Source: Heyndrickxia shackletonii
GTDB lineage: Bacteria > Bacillota > Bacilli > Bacillales > Bacillaceae_C
Direction of reading: 5' to 3'
Length of the DNA: 64,000 nt
Assembly: GCF_001420715.1 (NCBI RefSeq)
Contig: NZ_LJJC01000004.1
Span: 2,800,523 to 2,864,522 of the forward strand
Made by a program: the position numbers and the translations under genes. Positions 9,151 to 18,437 of this stretch are shown piece by piece; the first letter of the stretch is position 1, and the number at the start of each line of letters is the position of its first letter. The notes beneath the pieces are model-generated. The model searched no databases, was not told the origin of the DNA, and saw only the letters and a list, made by a program, of their open reading frames with translations.

Positions 9151-9909
9151 ATGAAAATTGCAGCCCTTTATGATATTCATGGAAATTTGCCAGCTCTGAA
9201 TGCGGTACTACTCGACTTAGAAGAGATCAAACCAGATTTAATTATTATTGGAGGAGATATCGTTTCAGGGCCCATGCCTAAGCAGACATTGGACCGAATA
9301 TTGTCTTTGACCGACACGATACGCTTCATTCGTGGAAATGGAGACAGGGAAGTGGTTACAGCTTTTGATAGAAAGCCCCTTCCATCAACTATGTCTGAAA
9401 AAGGTCGCCAAAAGACCCAATGGGTTGCAGACCAATTAACTAGATCTCATCGAGATTTTTTATCTGAATTACCAGAAACCCTAACAATTAAAGTGGATGA
9501 ATTGGGAGATATTCTATTTTGTCATGCTACACCAAGAAGTGATGAGGAGATCTTTACACCTATTACCACAGAAGAACGGCTTACAAATATTTTTGCAGAT
9601 ATTCAACAAAAGTTTGTTATATGTGGACACACCCATATCCAATTTGAACGACAATTAGGTAATATTCGTATTCTCAATGCTGGAAGCGTAGGGATGCCAT
9701 TTGCTGAAGAGCCAGGAGCTTACTGGTTACTGCTTTGCTCAAAAGGTTATGAATTCCGTCGGACCACATACGATTTTAAGTCAGCTGCGAAAGAAATTAT
9801 AACAAGCAAAGACCCGCAAGCAAATGAGTTTGTTGAAGAAAACTTACTAAATATACCAACTGCTAAAGAAGCGACTGAATTATTAGAACGTATGGCAATG
9901 AAGAAATGA
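9151..9909 (+). CDS. calcineurin-like metallophosphoesterase (YfcE type)
   Basis: The protein has 252 residues and all five metal-binding blocks: DIHGN (8-12), GGDIVSG, GNGDRE, CHATP and GHTH. The order and spacing match YfcE-like dinuclear-metal phosphodiesterases, longer than YfcE itself at the C-terminus. The natural substrate is unknown. A strong AAGGAGG precedes the ATG. A GNAT gene converges from the right, and a hairpin at 10051-10080 separates the two. Confidence 0.9.
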   Translation: MKIAALYDIHGNLPALNAVLLDLEEIKPDLIIIGGDIVSGPMPKQTLDRILSLTDTIRFIRGNGDREVVTAFDRKPLPSTMSEKGRQKTQWVADQLTRSHRDFLSELPETLTIKVDELGDILFCHATPRSDEEIFTPITTEERLTNIFADIQQKFVICGHTHIQFERQLGNIRILNAGSVGMPFAEEPGAYWLLLCSKGYEFRRTTYDFKSAAKEIITSKDPQANEFVEENLLNIPTAKEATELLERMAMKK

Positions 9910-10050
9910 GTGGTTTTTTAGAATAACATAGCTTTATACGAATTTATGATTCTTGATGCTAGAACAATTTTAAACACTACGCATTAAAAAGATTTAAAAA
10001 TATATTTATCTAGAACCTAAGTTGAAGATCAAAAATAAATATAGAAACCT

Positions 10051-10080
10051 AACTATGGAGTGATTATAAACTCCATAGTT
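10051..10080. terminator. hairpin between converging genes
   Basis: The arms AACTATGGAG and CTCCATAGTT are perfectly paired, and TTCTTG follows. It lies between the phosphoesterase and the minus-strand GNAT gene. Confidence 0.6.
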
Positions 10081-10158
10081 TCTTGTACGCATATAATAAG
10101 GTTGTTTTATTTTAAATATATATTTTATGGTTTTACACATAAATTATAATAACGTTAT

Positions 10159-10725
10159 TTAATTACAGAGGTAATTGGCTTCATGTTTAAAAATCCCATA
10201 ATAAACAAGGTCTTCATATCGGTTTTCCTTCATGACATGTTCTCTTAAGACGCCTTCTTTTTTCATACCTATTTTTTGTATAACTTTTCCTGAGGCTGGA
10301 TTTGAACTAAAGTGACGTGCAAATACTTTATGGTATTGCTTTTCAATAAAAGCAAATTCAAGTATAGATTTTGCAGCCTCCGTAGCATAACCATTTCCCC
10401 AATACTTTTCTCCAACCCAATAAGCAATTTCACCATTATTAACATTTTGATTGTTAGTTAATGCGATTGCTCCATATAAATTTCCAGTAATCTTATCTGT
10501 AATGGCGAATTCAAATTTCTTATTATTATTAAAATTTTCAAGGTGACTTTTTATCCAGGATAATGCATCTTCTATTGAATAGGGATAAGGTAGATATAAA
10601 GTATTCTTATAAAGATTATAATTATTACATAAATGGCAAACATCTTCTGCATCGGATTCTTTAAATAGACGTAGAAGTAAATTATCCGTTTCTATTGATT
10701 TCTCGTTTTTACAATAAATCATCAT
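10159..10725 (-). CDS. RimJ/RimL-type GNAT acetyltransferase
   Basis: The protein has 188 residues. It begins with ETDNLLLRLFKESDAEDV, has the acetyl-CoA loop YWGNGYATEAAKSILEFAF, and ends with NPASGKVIQKIGMKKEGVLREH. This is the classic arrangement of RimJ/RimL proteins that acetylate N-terminal amines or small amines. It is a single-gene unit, with GGGGTTGAA before the ATG. Substrate unknown. Confidence 0.88.
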   Translation of the reverse strand: MMIYCKNEKSIETDNLLLRLFKESDAEDVCHLCNNYNLYKNTLYLPYPYSIEDALSWIKSHLENFNNNKKFEFAITDKITGNLYGAIALTNNQNVNNGEIAYWVGEKYWGNGYATEAAKSILEFAFIEKQYHKVFARHFSSNPASGKVIQKIGMKKEGVLREHVMKENRYEDLVYYGIFKHEANYLCN

Positions 10726-11115
10726 TTCAACCCCTAAAAAAATTATCCTAATTCATTCTATAAACTTACTCTTATTTCCTTCTTACTATAGTATTCTACC
10801 TCGTAAGTGAATAAACAAAAGAGCTGCTATATTATAAATTTGCAGTACTTCCCCCCCTAATCCATCAGTTTTTTCATTCGTAGTCTAAAATACTATATTA
10901 TAAGTCTCACTTGCCAACTTCCTTATAGTAAATTTCCTTCTTCCTTATCTGACCTCTTCGATGAATGTAAGATAATCCTTTTTGGATTAACTCACCCGAC
11001 TGTCATCCATGCATCACGATAGAAAATATAGTATAGAGAACTTAAATATCCATTACTATCCATACTAGGTTTAATACAGTCAATCTAATTTATAGATCAG
11101 AAAGATACAATCTAA
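10726..11115. other. intergenic, nothing firm
   Basis: AT-rich region. On the minus strand near 10960-11010 a few codons resemble a gene end, but there is a stop in frame and no start. I see no promoter or RNA that I would defend. Confidence 0.3.
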
Positions 11116-11460
11116 TTACAGGTATGGATTCGGTAATCTTTCTGATTGAATAACTAAAGCTGTCATACCCTTAGTGCTCCCTGATGCATGTCCCTCACCC
11201 TTTTTCCAAAATACACCTTCTCCACTTTTTAGAGTAATTCTCTTTTCATCTTCGCCTGCTATCCATCCTTCCCCTTGTACTACTACGAATAATTGTGGAA
11301 CAGGTGCCTCATGATAACCAACAATGCCGTTAGGTTCAATATGGATAAAGCCTATATTAGTTGCTTCTTCTGTTTTTAATATTTTTGAATAAAAAGCTGA
11401 TTTTGAATGATAATTTCCAATTTCATTACTTCCTTCTTTGTTAAATTTATAAAATTCCAT
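11116..11460 (-). CDS. cupin-domain protein
   Basis: The protein has 114 residues. It is a single small cupin with GYHEAPVPQLFVVVQGEGWIAG (motif 1 with its His and Gln) and a second motif around KKGEGHASGS. The usual motif-1 second His is replaced by Gln, so metal binding may be altered. Start chosen at ATG 11460, eight bases after GGAGG; the TTG at 11478 overlaps the ribosome site. Function not predictable. Confidence 0.8.
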   Translation of the reverse strand: MEFYKFNKEGSNEIGNYHSKSAFYSKILKTEEATNIGFIHIEPNGIVGYHEAPVPQLFVVVQGEGWIAGEDEKRITLKSGEGVFWKKGEGHASGSTKGMTALVIQSERLPNPYL

Positions 11461-12269
11461 AGATTTTACCTCCAACAAACAACTTTGTTATTTTCGTTTT
11501 TTCATGACATAATGAACAGTAATCATAATTTGTTTTTATGCTAGCCTGCCATGTGAATTTCATTACTTTTGTTGAATGAAAATTATTTTCCATACATTAT
11601 TTTCAGTAATAATTTTAAAATTACCAGTTTGATAAGTGTGGAATATAAGCTACTATCCTTGCAGATTTCCAGTTATTAATATAGTCTTTTTAATATAAAA
11701 CTTTCTTATCATTAGGATTTATAGATTTATATTCCATAAACTTACACCTTTTTCCTTCATTACCTTCTGCTAATCTTCCTCTCAGTACAGTAAAATTACA
11801 AAAAATCTTTTACATATTATTGAGTACATTTCTTTCACAATTTTCCTTAGAAATTCCAGTTAGAATAAATCCAATATTAATGTAATCGAGGGATACGGCC
11901 AATTAGCAGATAGATTTCTTTTTCTTCCAACAGTTGTTTTGTTATTATGCCGTGAGCTGAAATTCCATTTAACATAATACTTTGTGGAAACCCGCTTGTC
12001 ATCTCCATTCAGGCAGCCCATTCATAATAAGGCTTCCAGCATCGGAATTGGTTTATATAACTAAATGTGACTTCTACATTATGCTTATGAAAATTGGACT
12101 GGAAGTCGGTGTGTCATTTGGAAACTCCTATCCCGAATTTTCTACTCATTAAGTGTATTTCCATAAGACTTCAAAAAGAAAAAGCCACTAGTAGTGGCCA
12201 CAGGAAGCATCAATGATAAAAGAATATTAATTAACTGTTATGGAGTAAGTTTCCTTTAAAGATGGAGAA
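11461..12269. other. long intergenic region with pseudogene remnant
   Basis: About 800 AT-rich bases. The only coding signal is a broken minus-strand frame, listed separately at 11877-12070. An imperfect palindrome GCCACTAGTAGTGGC at 12185-12199 lies downstream of that region and upstream of the DUF3189 gene end. No RNA gene recognised. Confidence 0.35.
11877..12070 (-). pseudogene. remnant of an unidentified gene with in-frame stop
   Basis: One minus-strand frame reads protein-like sequence (VTFSYINQFRCWKPYYEWAA), meets a TGA, and continues in the same frame from an ATG at 12008 (MEMTSGFPQSIMLNGISAHG) to a TAA at 11877-11879. Codon use looks coding on both sides of the stop. There is no ribosome site and no credible 5' end. 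I do not recognise the family. Confidence 0.35.
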
Positions 12270-12782
12270 TTATTTAAAGTTATCATTTTGTAAGATAATC
12301 ACTTTTTCCCCGTTTTCAGCTTTCCCAATTTTTTTCGTATTTTCAACTAACCGAAAAATATTATCGCAACACTGTTTGGCACCCATTACTAACAATGGGA
12401 CACCGATGAAATCAATTTTTAATCCTCTGGAGAAAAATCCACCAAAAGACATTGCGATTGGTACTGTCGGTGAGGTATTGGAAAAAACGATTTTTTCGTT
12501 GAATTGATATTTATCTTCCAGTAATAAAGTCAATTCTTTTAATGCTTTAACAACAAGTTTGTTCCTTTTTCGTCCAATTGAATACACGGAATTTCCATCT
12601 TCATCAACTCCATGGAAAATAAGTTTTCCAAAATCCTCTTTCGTCAATTTATTAAAATATTTCACATTTAATATTTGATCTGTGGTTAGTTTTTTTTCCG
12701 ATTGCGGTAATTGTTTTAAATGATATGCCGCAGCCATAGATGTGGTATGTGTTCCACCATAATCATTATAGATATATATCAT
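12270..12782 (-). CDS. DUF3189 family protein
   Basis: The protein has 170 residues and the recognisable family start MIYIYNDYGGTHTTSMAAAY, then ILNVKYFNKL and LIFHGVDEDGNSVYSIGRKR. The YNDYGGTHTTS segment looks like a nucleotide- or phosphate-binding loop, and the C-terminal half repeats Rossmann-like strands. Function is unknown; the family is common in Bacillus and Clostridia. It is monocistronic. GGGATGATAGC before the ATG is a modest ribosome site. Confidence 0.8.
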   Translation of the reverse strand: MIYIYNDYGGTHTTSMAAAYHLKQLPQSEKKLTTDQILNVKYFNKLTKEDFGKLIFHGVDEDGNSVYSIGRKRNKLVVKALKELTLLLEDKYQFNEKIVFSNTSPTVPIAMSFGGFFSRGLKIDFIGVPLLVMGAKQCCDNIFRLVENTKKIGKAENGEKVIILQNDNFK

Positions 12783-13085
12783 GCTATCATCCCTAATATG
12801 GTTTATCTAAAGTTATTATGGTCTATTATCCCTTTTCTAATTCAATTTTATTTATTGTTCGTACTTTTCATTAATTCTCTATTGATACATCCCATCGTAC
12901 ATAGCTAGCATGCTACTTTAGTTCAGTATTAAATCCTTCATTTAGATATTGTTAACACTTTATCAAACCCATTGTTTATAAAATTTAAAATAAATTTTCT
13001 CTTCTTATTGACAACAGTCAAAAAACCTCTTATAGTTTTATTAAAACCATTTTGTTAAAACTAAAAGAAATGAGGTGTAATAACT
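12783..13085. other. divergent promoter region
   Basis: This spacer separates the DUF3189 gene from the PadR operon and contains the strong promoter listed at 13008-13036. Two TTAAAAC direct repeats overlap the transcription start region and could be regulator contacts. Confidence 0.4.
13008..13036 (+). promoter_or_regulatory. sigma-A promoter of the PadR operon
   Basis: TTGACA at 13008-13013 and TATAGT at 13031-13036 are separated by 17 bases, close to the sigma-A consensus. It lies 50 bases before the PadR start, where the regulator would probably bind its own promoter. Confidence 0.7.
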
Positions 13086-13661
13086 TTGTATGAACTTCTT
13101 GTCTTGTCTTTATTAATGAAATTCCCCTTACATGCATATCTTATTTCAAAAATAGCCAATGACACAATTGGTCCTTGGGAAAGTGTTAGCAGAGGAACTC
13201 TTTCGACGATGTTAAACAAACTAGATAAAGCAGGTCTAATAGAAGAAGCGAATCCAAAAAAAGTTCCATTTCCAACAGAAAGACCCTCTCGCACTTTCCA
13301 AATTACTACAAAGGGGAAAGCGCGCTTTTATGAATTGATGATGGACACTGAAAAAAATCCAGGGAACTATTCAAAAATTTTTCATAATAAAGCAATCTCC
13401 ATGGAGTTTTTAAGTAAAGAGGACCAGTACTATTTAGTTAACCACTATATAAAATATTGTCAAAAAGCTATTGATCATATAAAAAAACAACAATTCGAGT
13501 TTGATGAAAACCCTGAGCAAGTCGAATCGATGAAAAACACTTCATTTTACGGAACAATTCGCAGTTTAATGGAACTTCAATTGAAGCAATGGGAGCTTGA
13601 ATTGCAGTGGTCGTATCAATTAAAGGAACAGATTAATACATCTATTAAAAATGAAAAATAA
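13086..13661 (+). CDS. PadR-family transcriptional regulator
   Basis: The protein has 191 residues and starts at TTG (GAGGTG upstream). The N-terminal winged helix is typical: YELLVLSLLMKFPLHAYLI, SRGTLSTMLNKLDKAGLIEE, and the wing PSRTFQITTKGKARFYELM. A C-terminal helical region ends in a long coiled helix used for dimerisation, as in VirR/PadR-s2 proteins. It is co-transcribed with the NTF2-like gene 19 bases downstream, which may be its target. The effector is unknown; PadR proteins often sense phenolics or drugs. Confidence 0.87.
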   Translation: MYELLVLSLLMKFPLHAYLISKIANDTIGPWESVSRGTLSTMLNKLDKAGLIEEANPKKVPFPTERPSRTFQITTKGKARFYELMMDTEKNPGNYSKIFHNKAISMEFLSKEDQYYLVNHYIKYCQKAIDHIKKQQFEFDENPEQVESMKNTSFYGTIRSLMELQLKQWELELQWSYQLKEQINTSIKNEK

Positions 13662-13680
13662 AAAAGGGCGTGAATAACAA

Positions 13681-14127
13681 ATGACTCAAAAATGGTCAAA
13701 AGAAGAAGAAAAAATTAATGAGCTATTTAATGAAATGTTTTCTGCATGGAGTAGTGGTGACGGCAAAGCATTTGCGAATTGCTTTACTGAAGAAGTAGAT
13801 TATGTCACCTTCTTTGGACAACATCTAAAAGGCAAGAAAGAAGTGGAGATTTCCCACCAAAATTTATTCAATGGGATTTTAAAGGGTTCACAAATGCAAG
13901 GGCGAATAACTAGCATACGTTTCATTAATGAAAACATCGCAATTGTACATTGTATTGGAAACACGAAAATGCCTAAACAAAAAGATTATCCTAAAAATAG
14001 AGAATCCATTAATACTAATGTGCTTGTAAAGCAAAATGAGGAGTGGAAGATTTCAGCGTTCCATAATTGTCGCATAAAGGAACCAAACTTTATAATCAAA
14101 TGGTTTATGAATAGAAATAATAAATAA
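13681..14127 (+). CDS. SgcJ/EcaC-type NTF2-like protein
   Basis: The protein has 148 residues with the SnoaL/NTF2-like cone fold pattern: a long N-terminal helix (EEEKINELFNEMFSAWSSGD), FANCFTEEVDYVTFFGQHLKG, and a terminal strand pair NVLVKQNEEWKISAFHNCRI. Proteins of this type are named SgcJ/EcaC oxidoreductases, but activity is rarely shown. It sits directly behind the PadR gene in one operon and is followed by a strong terminator. Confidence 0.75.
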   Translation: MTQKWSKEEEKINELFNEMFSAWSSGDGKAFANCFTEEVDYVTFFGQHLKGKKEVEISHQNLFNGILKGSQMQGRITSIRFINENIAIVHCIGNTKMPKQKDYPKNRESINTNVLVKQNEEWKISAFHNCRIKEPNFIIKWFMNRNNK

Positions 14128-14669
14128 AATAAAGTTTGATAAAACCAACTTCATAATTAAAAAGCGTGTTTTTGAAAAAACGAATGGCTAAAACACGCTT
14201 TTCTTGTTCACATTCCATGTTATATAAAATGACTTTTTTCTTAATAAAATCACTTTCCCATTGTTGAATTATTTCTAAAGTCCATTGCTCTAAATTTTTA
14301 ATAAATATTATATTTCCGTTTTTCATAAAACCACAGTTCGTTCTTATGAGGAAAAATTCACTTATAATAAAGTTATTTAAATACAAATTGATCAAATTAA
14401 TATTTATTTAAGCATTGCTTTTCTTCAGCACCATAACCTTTATTTCTTTGAGTTCTATTTTGCTCTGATTCCAAAACTAAAGGTGTCGTTTTTATAGTTC
14501 ATTGAACCCCCCTATTTCCTTCCTGAATTTCCATAAAAAACACTACTGTCCCCGCTATATCTTTTTGAATGGATGCACTTTTATTTATAGCTCTTGGTAT
14601 TGCTTCTTATTATTCTACACATACTATAATCTAGTAATTTGAATAAATTTATGGAGAAAACGGATTTAA
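14128..14669. other. intergenic region with terminator and debris
   Basis: Apart from the terminator at 14159-14203 there is no supported gene. A minus-strand frame over 14105-14395 reads through that hairpin and lacks a ribosome site. A 15-codon minus-strand ORF with a GGGGGG ribosome site starts near 14500 (MNYKNDTFSFGIRAK). Its upstream bases resemble those before the small frame at 2126. Both may be ends of lost genes. Confidence 0.3.
14159..14203 (+). terminator. terminator of the PadR operon
   Basis: AAAAAGCGTGTTTT pairs with AAAACACGCTTTT across a 17-base loop, followed by TCTTGTT. It is placed 31 bases after the NTF2-like stop. Confidence 0.75.
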
Positions 14670-15647
14670 ATGCAAACTAAAATGAGCTCAACGGAACTCG
14701 GTTCACTTTGGACGACATACCATAAAAAAACAATGATCCTTCGTATATTAGAGTACTTTATTGAGAAATCGGATGATAAAGATGCAAAAGATCTAATGTC
14801 GGGTTTATGGGAAAAACTCCATCCAAAAGTAATCGAAATAAAAACAATGTTAGAAAATGAAGGAGCAGCAGTACCAATCGGATTTACTAAAGAAGATGTT
14901 AATCTAAAAGCTCCAGAGTTATTTACGAACGGCTTCGATATTATGTTTTGCAGGATATTAAAAGAAATAAGCATGGGTATGTATGTACTTCATATGACTA
15001 TATCTTATCGAAAAGATATTATTAAGTTTTACAAACAACTTACTGAAATAACACAATCCTATTATGAACAGTTCACACAATATCTTCTCGAAAAAGATGT
15101 CCTTCCTCATCCTAATTATACTAACATGCCAAAATCAATTGATTTTATCAACGACAAACAGTACATGAATGGAACGAATCTTTTTGGACATAAGAGAACG
15201 ATAAATACGGTTGAATTTGGAATTCTTTATCATTCCTTCGAGACAAATATCACCGGTATGCAATTAATGAAAGGATTTGCACAATGTGCCAAAGATGAAG
15301 AATTGAAGAAATATTTTACAAAAGGAAGCAATCTTTCAAAAGATATCTTAGATAAAACAGGTCAAATCCTCATCCAGAATGGTATTCAGCCACCTGCTAC
15401 ATCCGGAGGAACTGTTACTAGTTCGTCCGAGGCACCATTTTCTGATAAATTGATGATGTTTTGCAACTACCTTTTGTGTGGGTTTAGTCTCGGTGGACAA
15501 GGATTTAGTGCAGGTTTTATTTTGCGTAATGATATAATCGCAAAAACAATGTTATTTGCTAAAGATATATATGCATATACACTAGAGGGTGCTGAGCTAA
15601 TGATCGAGAAAGGTTGGTTAGAGGAACCGCCAAAAATGGATTTATAA
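14670..15647 (+). CDS. DUF3231 family protein (two tandem four-helix units)
   Basis: The protein has 325 residues made of two similar halves of about 165 residues. Both begin with a short Glu-x-x-x-Leu helix (STELGSLWTTYHKKTMILRI and TVEFGILYHSFETNITGMQL) and continue through long amphipathic helices. The family has a ferritin/DinB-like bundle appearance and is found almost only in spore-forming Firmicutes. A role in spore coat or sporulation has been suggested for some, but none is proven here. It is monocistronic; GGAG lies 14 bases before the ATG. Confidence 0.82.
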   Translation: MQTKMSSTELGSLWTTYHKKTMILRILEYFIEKSDDKDAKDLMSGLWEKLHPKVIEIKTMLENEGAAVPIGFTKEDVNLKAPELFTNGFDIMFCRILKEISMGMYVLHMTISYRKDIIKFYKQLTEITQSYYEQFTQYLLEKDVLPHPNYTNMPKSIDFINDKQYMNGTNLFGHKRTINTVEFGILYHSFETNITGMQLMKGFAQCAKDEELKKYFTKGSNLSKDILDKTGQILIQNGIQPPATSGGTVTSSSEAPFSDKLMMFCNYLLCGFSLGGQGFSAGFILRNDIIAKTMLFAKDIYAYTLEGAELMIEKGWLEEPPKMDL

Positions 15648-15785
15648 TATCCAACAAAGCGTCAAAAGAAAAAGTTGTCTAAAAATTGGATTATGTATCA
15701 ACAAGTCCCAAATTAGAATATTTGATAAATCAGACGGGGAAAATAAAAAAAACCGTTTATTATAACGTTTAAATTGAGGTCATCT

Positions 15786-16337
15786 ATGAATTTTATTTGG
15801 GAATCAATGGTAATTTTATTAACAGGTGTTTGTTTAATACGAATTGCAGGTAAAAAAACAGTTGCTCAAATGTCGGGTTTGGAAGTTATAACAATTTTAG
15901 CAATTGCATCTACGACTGGTCACGCTATTTCAGAACAAGGATTAATTAAAACCATAATTGCCCTATGTTCTCTTGTAGCACTTCTTTTGCTAATTCAGTT
16001 TTTAGCAATAAAATTTAATTTTGTTAAAAGGTTATTGATAGGGAAACCTACACCAGTCATCCAAGATGGTAAAATAATTATGAACAATTTAAAAAAGCTT
16101 CGCATCACCGTTGACCAATTGGAATCAAGATTAAGAGAACACGGTATATCTTCCGTCACCGATGTTAAAACTGCCTCTATAGAAATTACTGGGCAGTTTG
16201 GATATGAGTTAATGAATCATGCAAAGACCGTAACACTTGGAGACTTAGAAAAGATGATAGAACAACTTCAGTCGAATCTGCTCCAACAACTTCGCGCTAT
16301 TGAACAAAGAGTTTCTAAAGAAAACATTCAAGAATAA
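15786..16337 (+). CDS. DUF421 / YetF-type membrane protein
   Basis: The protein has 183 residues. Three N-terminal membrane helices (about 5-80) contain the family signature RIAGKKTVAQMSGLEVITIL. A cytosolic domain with KPTPVIQDGKIIMNNLKK and RITVDQLESRLREHGI follows, as in YetF/YkjA/YrbG. In spore formers such proteins may regulate germination (2Duf-type), but most are uncharacterised. Start taken at ATG 15786 behind TTGAGGTC; the TTG at 15774 lies within that site. The C-terminus ends in a short coiled helix. Confidence 0.82.
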   Translation: MNFIWESMVILLTGVCLIRIAGKKTVAQMSGLEVITILAIASTTGHAISEQGLIKTIIALCSLVALLLLIQFLAIKFNFVKRLLIGKPTPVIQDGKIIMNNLKKLRITVDQLESRLREHGISSVTDVKTASIEITGQFGYELMNHAKTVTLGDLEKMIEQLQSNLLQQLRAIEQRVSKENIQE

Positions 16338-16546
16338 CCCTGTTACACAACATAACCATATTAATGAATTTGACATATAAATGTTTTATTGGTCATACCT
16401 GAAAATCTTTTCACCCTAATCTAGTTTTATTGTACATTGACTTCGGTTTCGCCAAGGGAATAGTATCTACTTACATAACATGCCCTACTACTACAATAAT
16501 AATAAAAACAAATGCCTTTATTCTCTGATCACTTTTTTTATAAAAA

Positions 16547-16574
16547 AATCACCTTTAAGATAAAAAAGGTGATT
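16547..16574 (-). terminator. terminator of the YitT-family gene
   Basis: On the minus strand AATCACCTTT pairs with AAAGGTGATT and is followed by a T run. The stop codon lies 33 bases upstream of the hairpin. Confidence 0.75.
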
Positions 16575-16606
16575 CTTTGTGTCTATCATAAAATTTACCT
16601 GTTTTT

Positions 16607-17479
16607 CTAATGAATATTATGCTTTCTGAAATTACCACCCTTCACTTCTGCAACGTCATATACAGTAACAAATGCGGAGTCGTCAATTTCATGAATGATT
16701 TCTTTTATTTTACTTTCTTCTAATCGGTTAATGACACAAGTAATTTCCTTGAATTTTTCTTTGGAATAGCCACCATATACTTCATTATACGTTGCGCTTC
16801 TACCTAAGCGATCACGTATGGTCTCCACCATTAATTCAGGTTGAGTTGTGATTATTTTAAAGGTTTTAGAACCACTTAAACCTTCCTCAACAATGTGGAT
16901 CACTTTCGATGCAATAAAGTAAGCTATAGCAGAAAGAATTGCCCCCTGAAGTCCGAATACAAATGAAACGAAAATAAATACAAACAAGTTCAGGAAAAGA
17001 ATGAAGTCACTTGTCCCAAATGGTAATTTTCGAGAAAGTAATACCGCGAGCATATCAATTCCATCTAATGCACCGCCATTACGTAATGCTATACCCATTC
17101 CAAAACCAAGAATAATACCACCCACAACTGTAACTAACAACGTATCTCCTTCGATAATCGCTGGGGTATGGTGCAGGAGGCTTGTACCAACAGCTAGAGA
17201 AGCTATTCCGATAATGGAATAGATTGCAAAACTTTTACCAATTTGTTTATATCCCAACCAAATAAACGGTATGTTAATAATTGCAATTAGAACTCCTAAT
17301 GGTAGTCCAAATAATTCGGAACCTACGATACTAAGACCCGTCACACCCCCATCAGAAACGTTGTTTGGGATTAATACCGTTTCTAGTCCATATGCAGCAA
17401 TAAATCCACCAATAATGATTACCAATCCTCTTAAGAGCATTTTTACAGTTTTTGACTTATGTTTTTTGATTGCGTTCAT
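16607..17479 (-). CDS. YitT family membrane protein (DUF161 plus DUF2179)
   Basis: The protein has 290 residues. Five membrane helices carry the family motifs AAYGLETVLIPNNVSDGGVT, GFGMGIALRNGGALDGIDML and VEEGLSGSKT. The C-terminal soluble DUF2179 domain (about 200-285) follows with DRLGRSATYNEVYGGYS and ITCVINRLEESKIKEII. The Bacillus genome normally holds several of these paralogues; the transported solute, if any, is unknown. GAGGG precedes the ATG. It has its own terminator. Confidence 0.9.
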   Translation of the reverse strand: MNAIKKHKSKTVKMLLRGLVIIIGGFIAAYGLETVLIPNNVSDGGVTGLSIVGSELFGLPLGVLIAIINIPFIWLGYKQIGKSFAIYSIIGIASLAVGTSLLHHTPAIIEGDTLLVTVVGGIILGFGMGIALRNGGALDGIDMLAVLLSRKLPFGTSDFILFLNLFVFIFVSFVFGLQGAILSAIAYFIASKVIHIVEEGLSGSKTFKIITTQPELMVETIRDRLGRSATYNEVYGGYSKEKFKEITCVINRLEESKIKEIIHEIDDSAFVTVYDVAEVKGGNFRKHNIH

Positions 17480-17630
17480 ATTTTCCCTCGCTTCAAATTT
17501 ATTTTCTTTTTTTAGTTTACCATAAAAATCTTATTTAAGTATTCCAAACACCTTTAGATCTTCAGACTCCAACTTCTTCTTACCAGAGTAGGTTAATGTA
17601 AAATATTTAGACGGTATTCATAAACGAACG

Positions 17631-18059
17631 ATGCAATATGTGAAAGTAATTCCTAATGAACTCTTAGTTTGGAAGCCTTCTGAAGATAAATTTTCTATAG
17701 GTGATTTATTACGGCATATCGGATCAACTCGATTGATGTTTCTTGGTATATTTGAACATGGTTCGTGGACATATGAAGGACATGATACTAGTAAGGGAGT
17801 ATCTCTTGAAAATATTTCAAATTATTTAGAGAAATGTCAGATTAAACTAACTGAGGGTCTACTAAGAGTTGGTGACGATGTGTTAACAAAAAAGGTTTTA
17901 ACCCTTCATGGTCATGAAGTTAGTGCGTGGAGAATACTTATGGCAATTCCAGAACATGAAATCCATCATCGCGGGCAAATTTCAGCCTATTTACAAATAA
18001 ACGAAATGGAAGCCCCACAAATTTTTGGATTAAAGATTGAACAAGTAAAAACAGTGTAA
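17631..18059 (+). pseudogene. DinB-family gene with missing 5' end
   Basis: The 142-residue frame has a DinB core (SIGDLLRHIGSTRLMFLG, PEHEIHHRGQISAYLQ with the metal histidines). Its first methionine at 17631 has no ribosome site and lies inside the expected first helix. Thirteen further codons upstream in the same frame (reading VKYLDGIHKRT) look coding but end at a TAG at 17589-17591 without any ATG, GTG or TTG. The normal start therefore seems lost by deletion or mutation. A rare initiation codon, giving a functional gene, cannot be excluded. Confidence 0.6.
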
Positions 18060-18437
18060 TTTTGTGAATGAGCTTTGGACATCAACCAAAGCTTTATTTT
18101 TTGTCTTGTATTACAAATTTCACTCGGAATCTCAATTGAAAAGCAGTTTTTTTTTTTAAAATTAACTTATTTGATAAACAGATGACTAAGAAAAATTACA
18201 ACACAACATAATCATCTAAATTAAATTAGTAAACCATATTTCCCTATTCCTGCTTGTTTACTAAAGAATTGCCCCGCTGCTTTTTAATAAAATTACTGCA
18301 ATCAGTTGATTTCCTACTTTATAAAAGAAATAATTTCTGACTTTAATAAAAGCTTATTAGATTTTCATATTTCTCCTTTAATTGGTAAAAATAACTTTTA
18401 TGAATAAAAAGAAAAGATACCTACCGGAGGAAGCTAG
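18060..18437. other. intergenic upstream of gerAB-like gene
   Basis: AT-rich, with a TTTTTTTTTT tract near 18149. No gene, and no promoter I would assign with confidence. A forespore (sigma-G) promoter would be expected for a germination gene but was not clearly found by eye. Confidence 0.3.

Noticed and set aside
10840-11115. Possible gene end on the minus strand
   Set aside because: Only about 14 codons look protein-like, with a stop in frame and no start.
14105-14395. Minus-strand 96-codon frame overlapping the PadR-operon terminator
   Set aside because: It reads through a strong hairpin, has no ribosome site, and overlaps the end of the NTF2-like gene.
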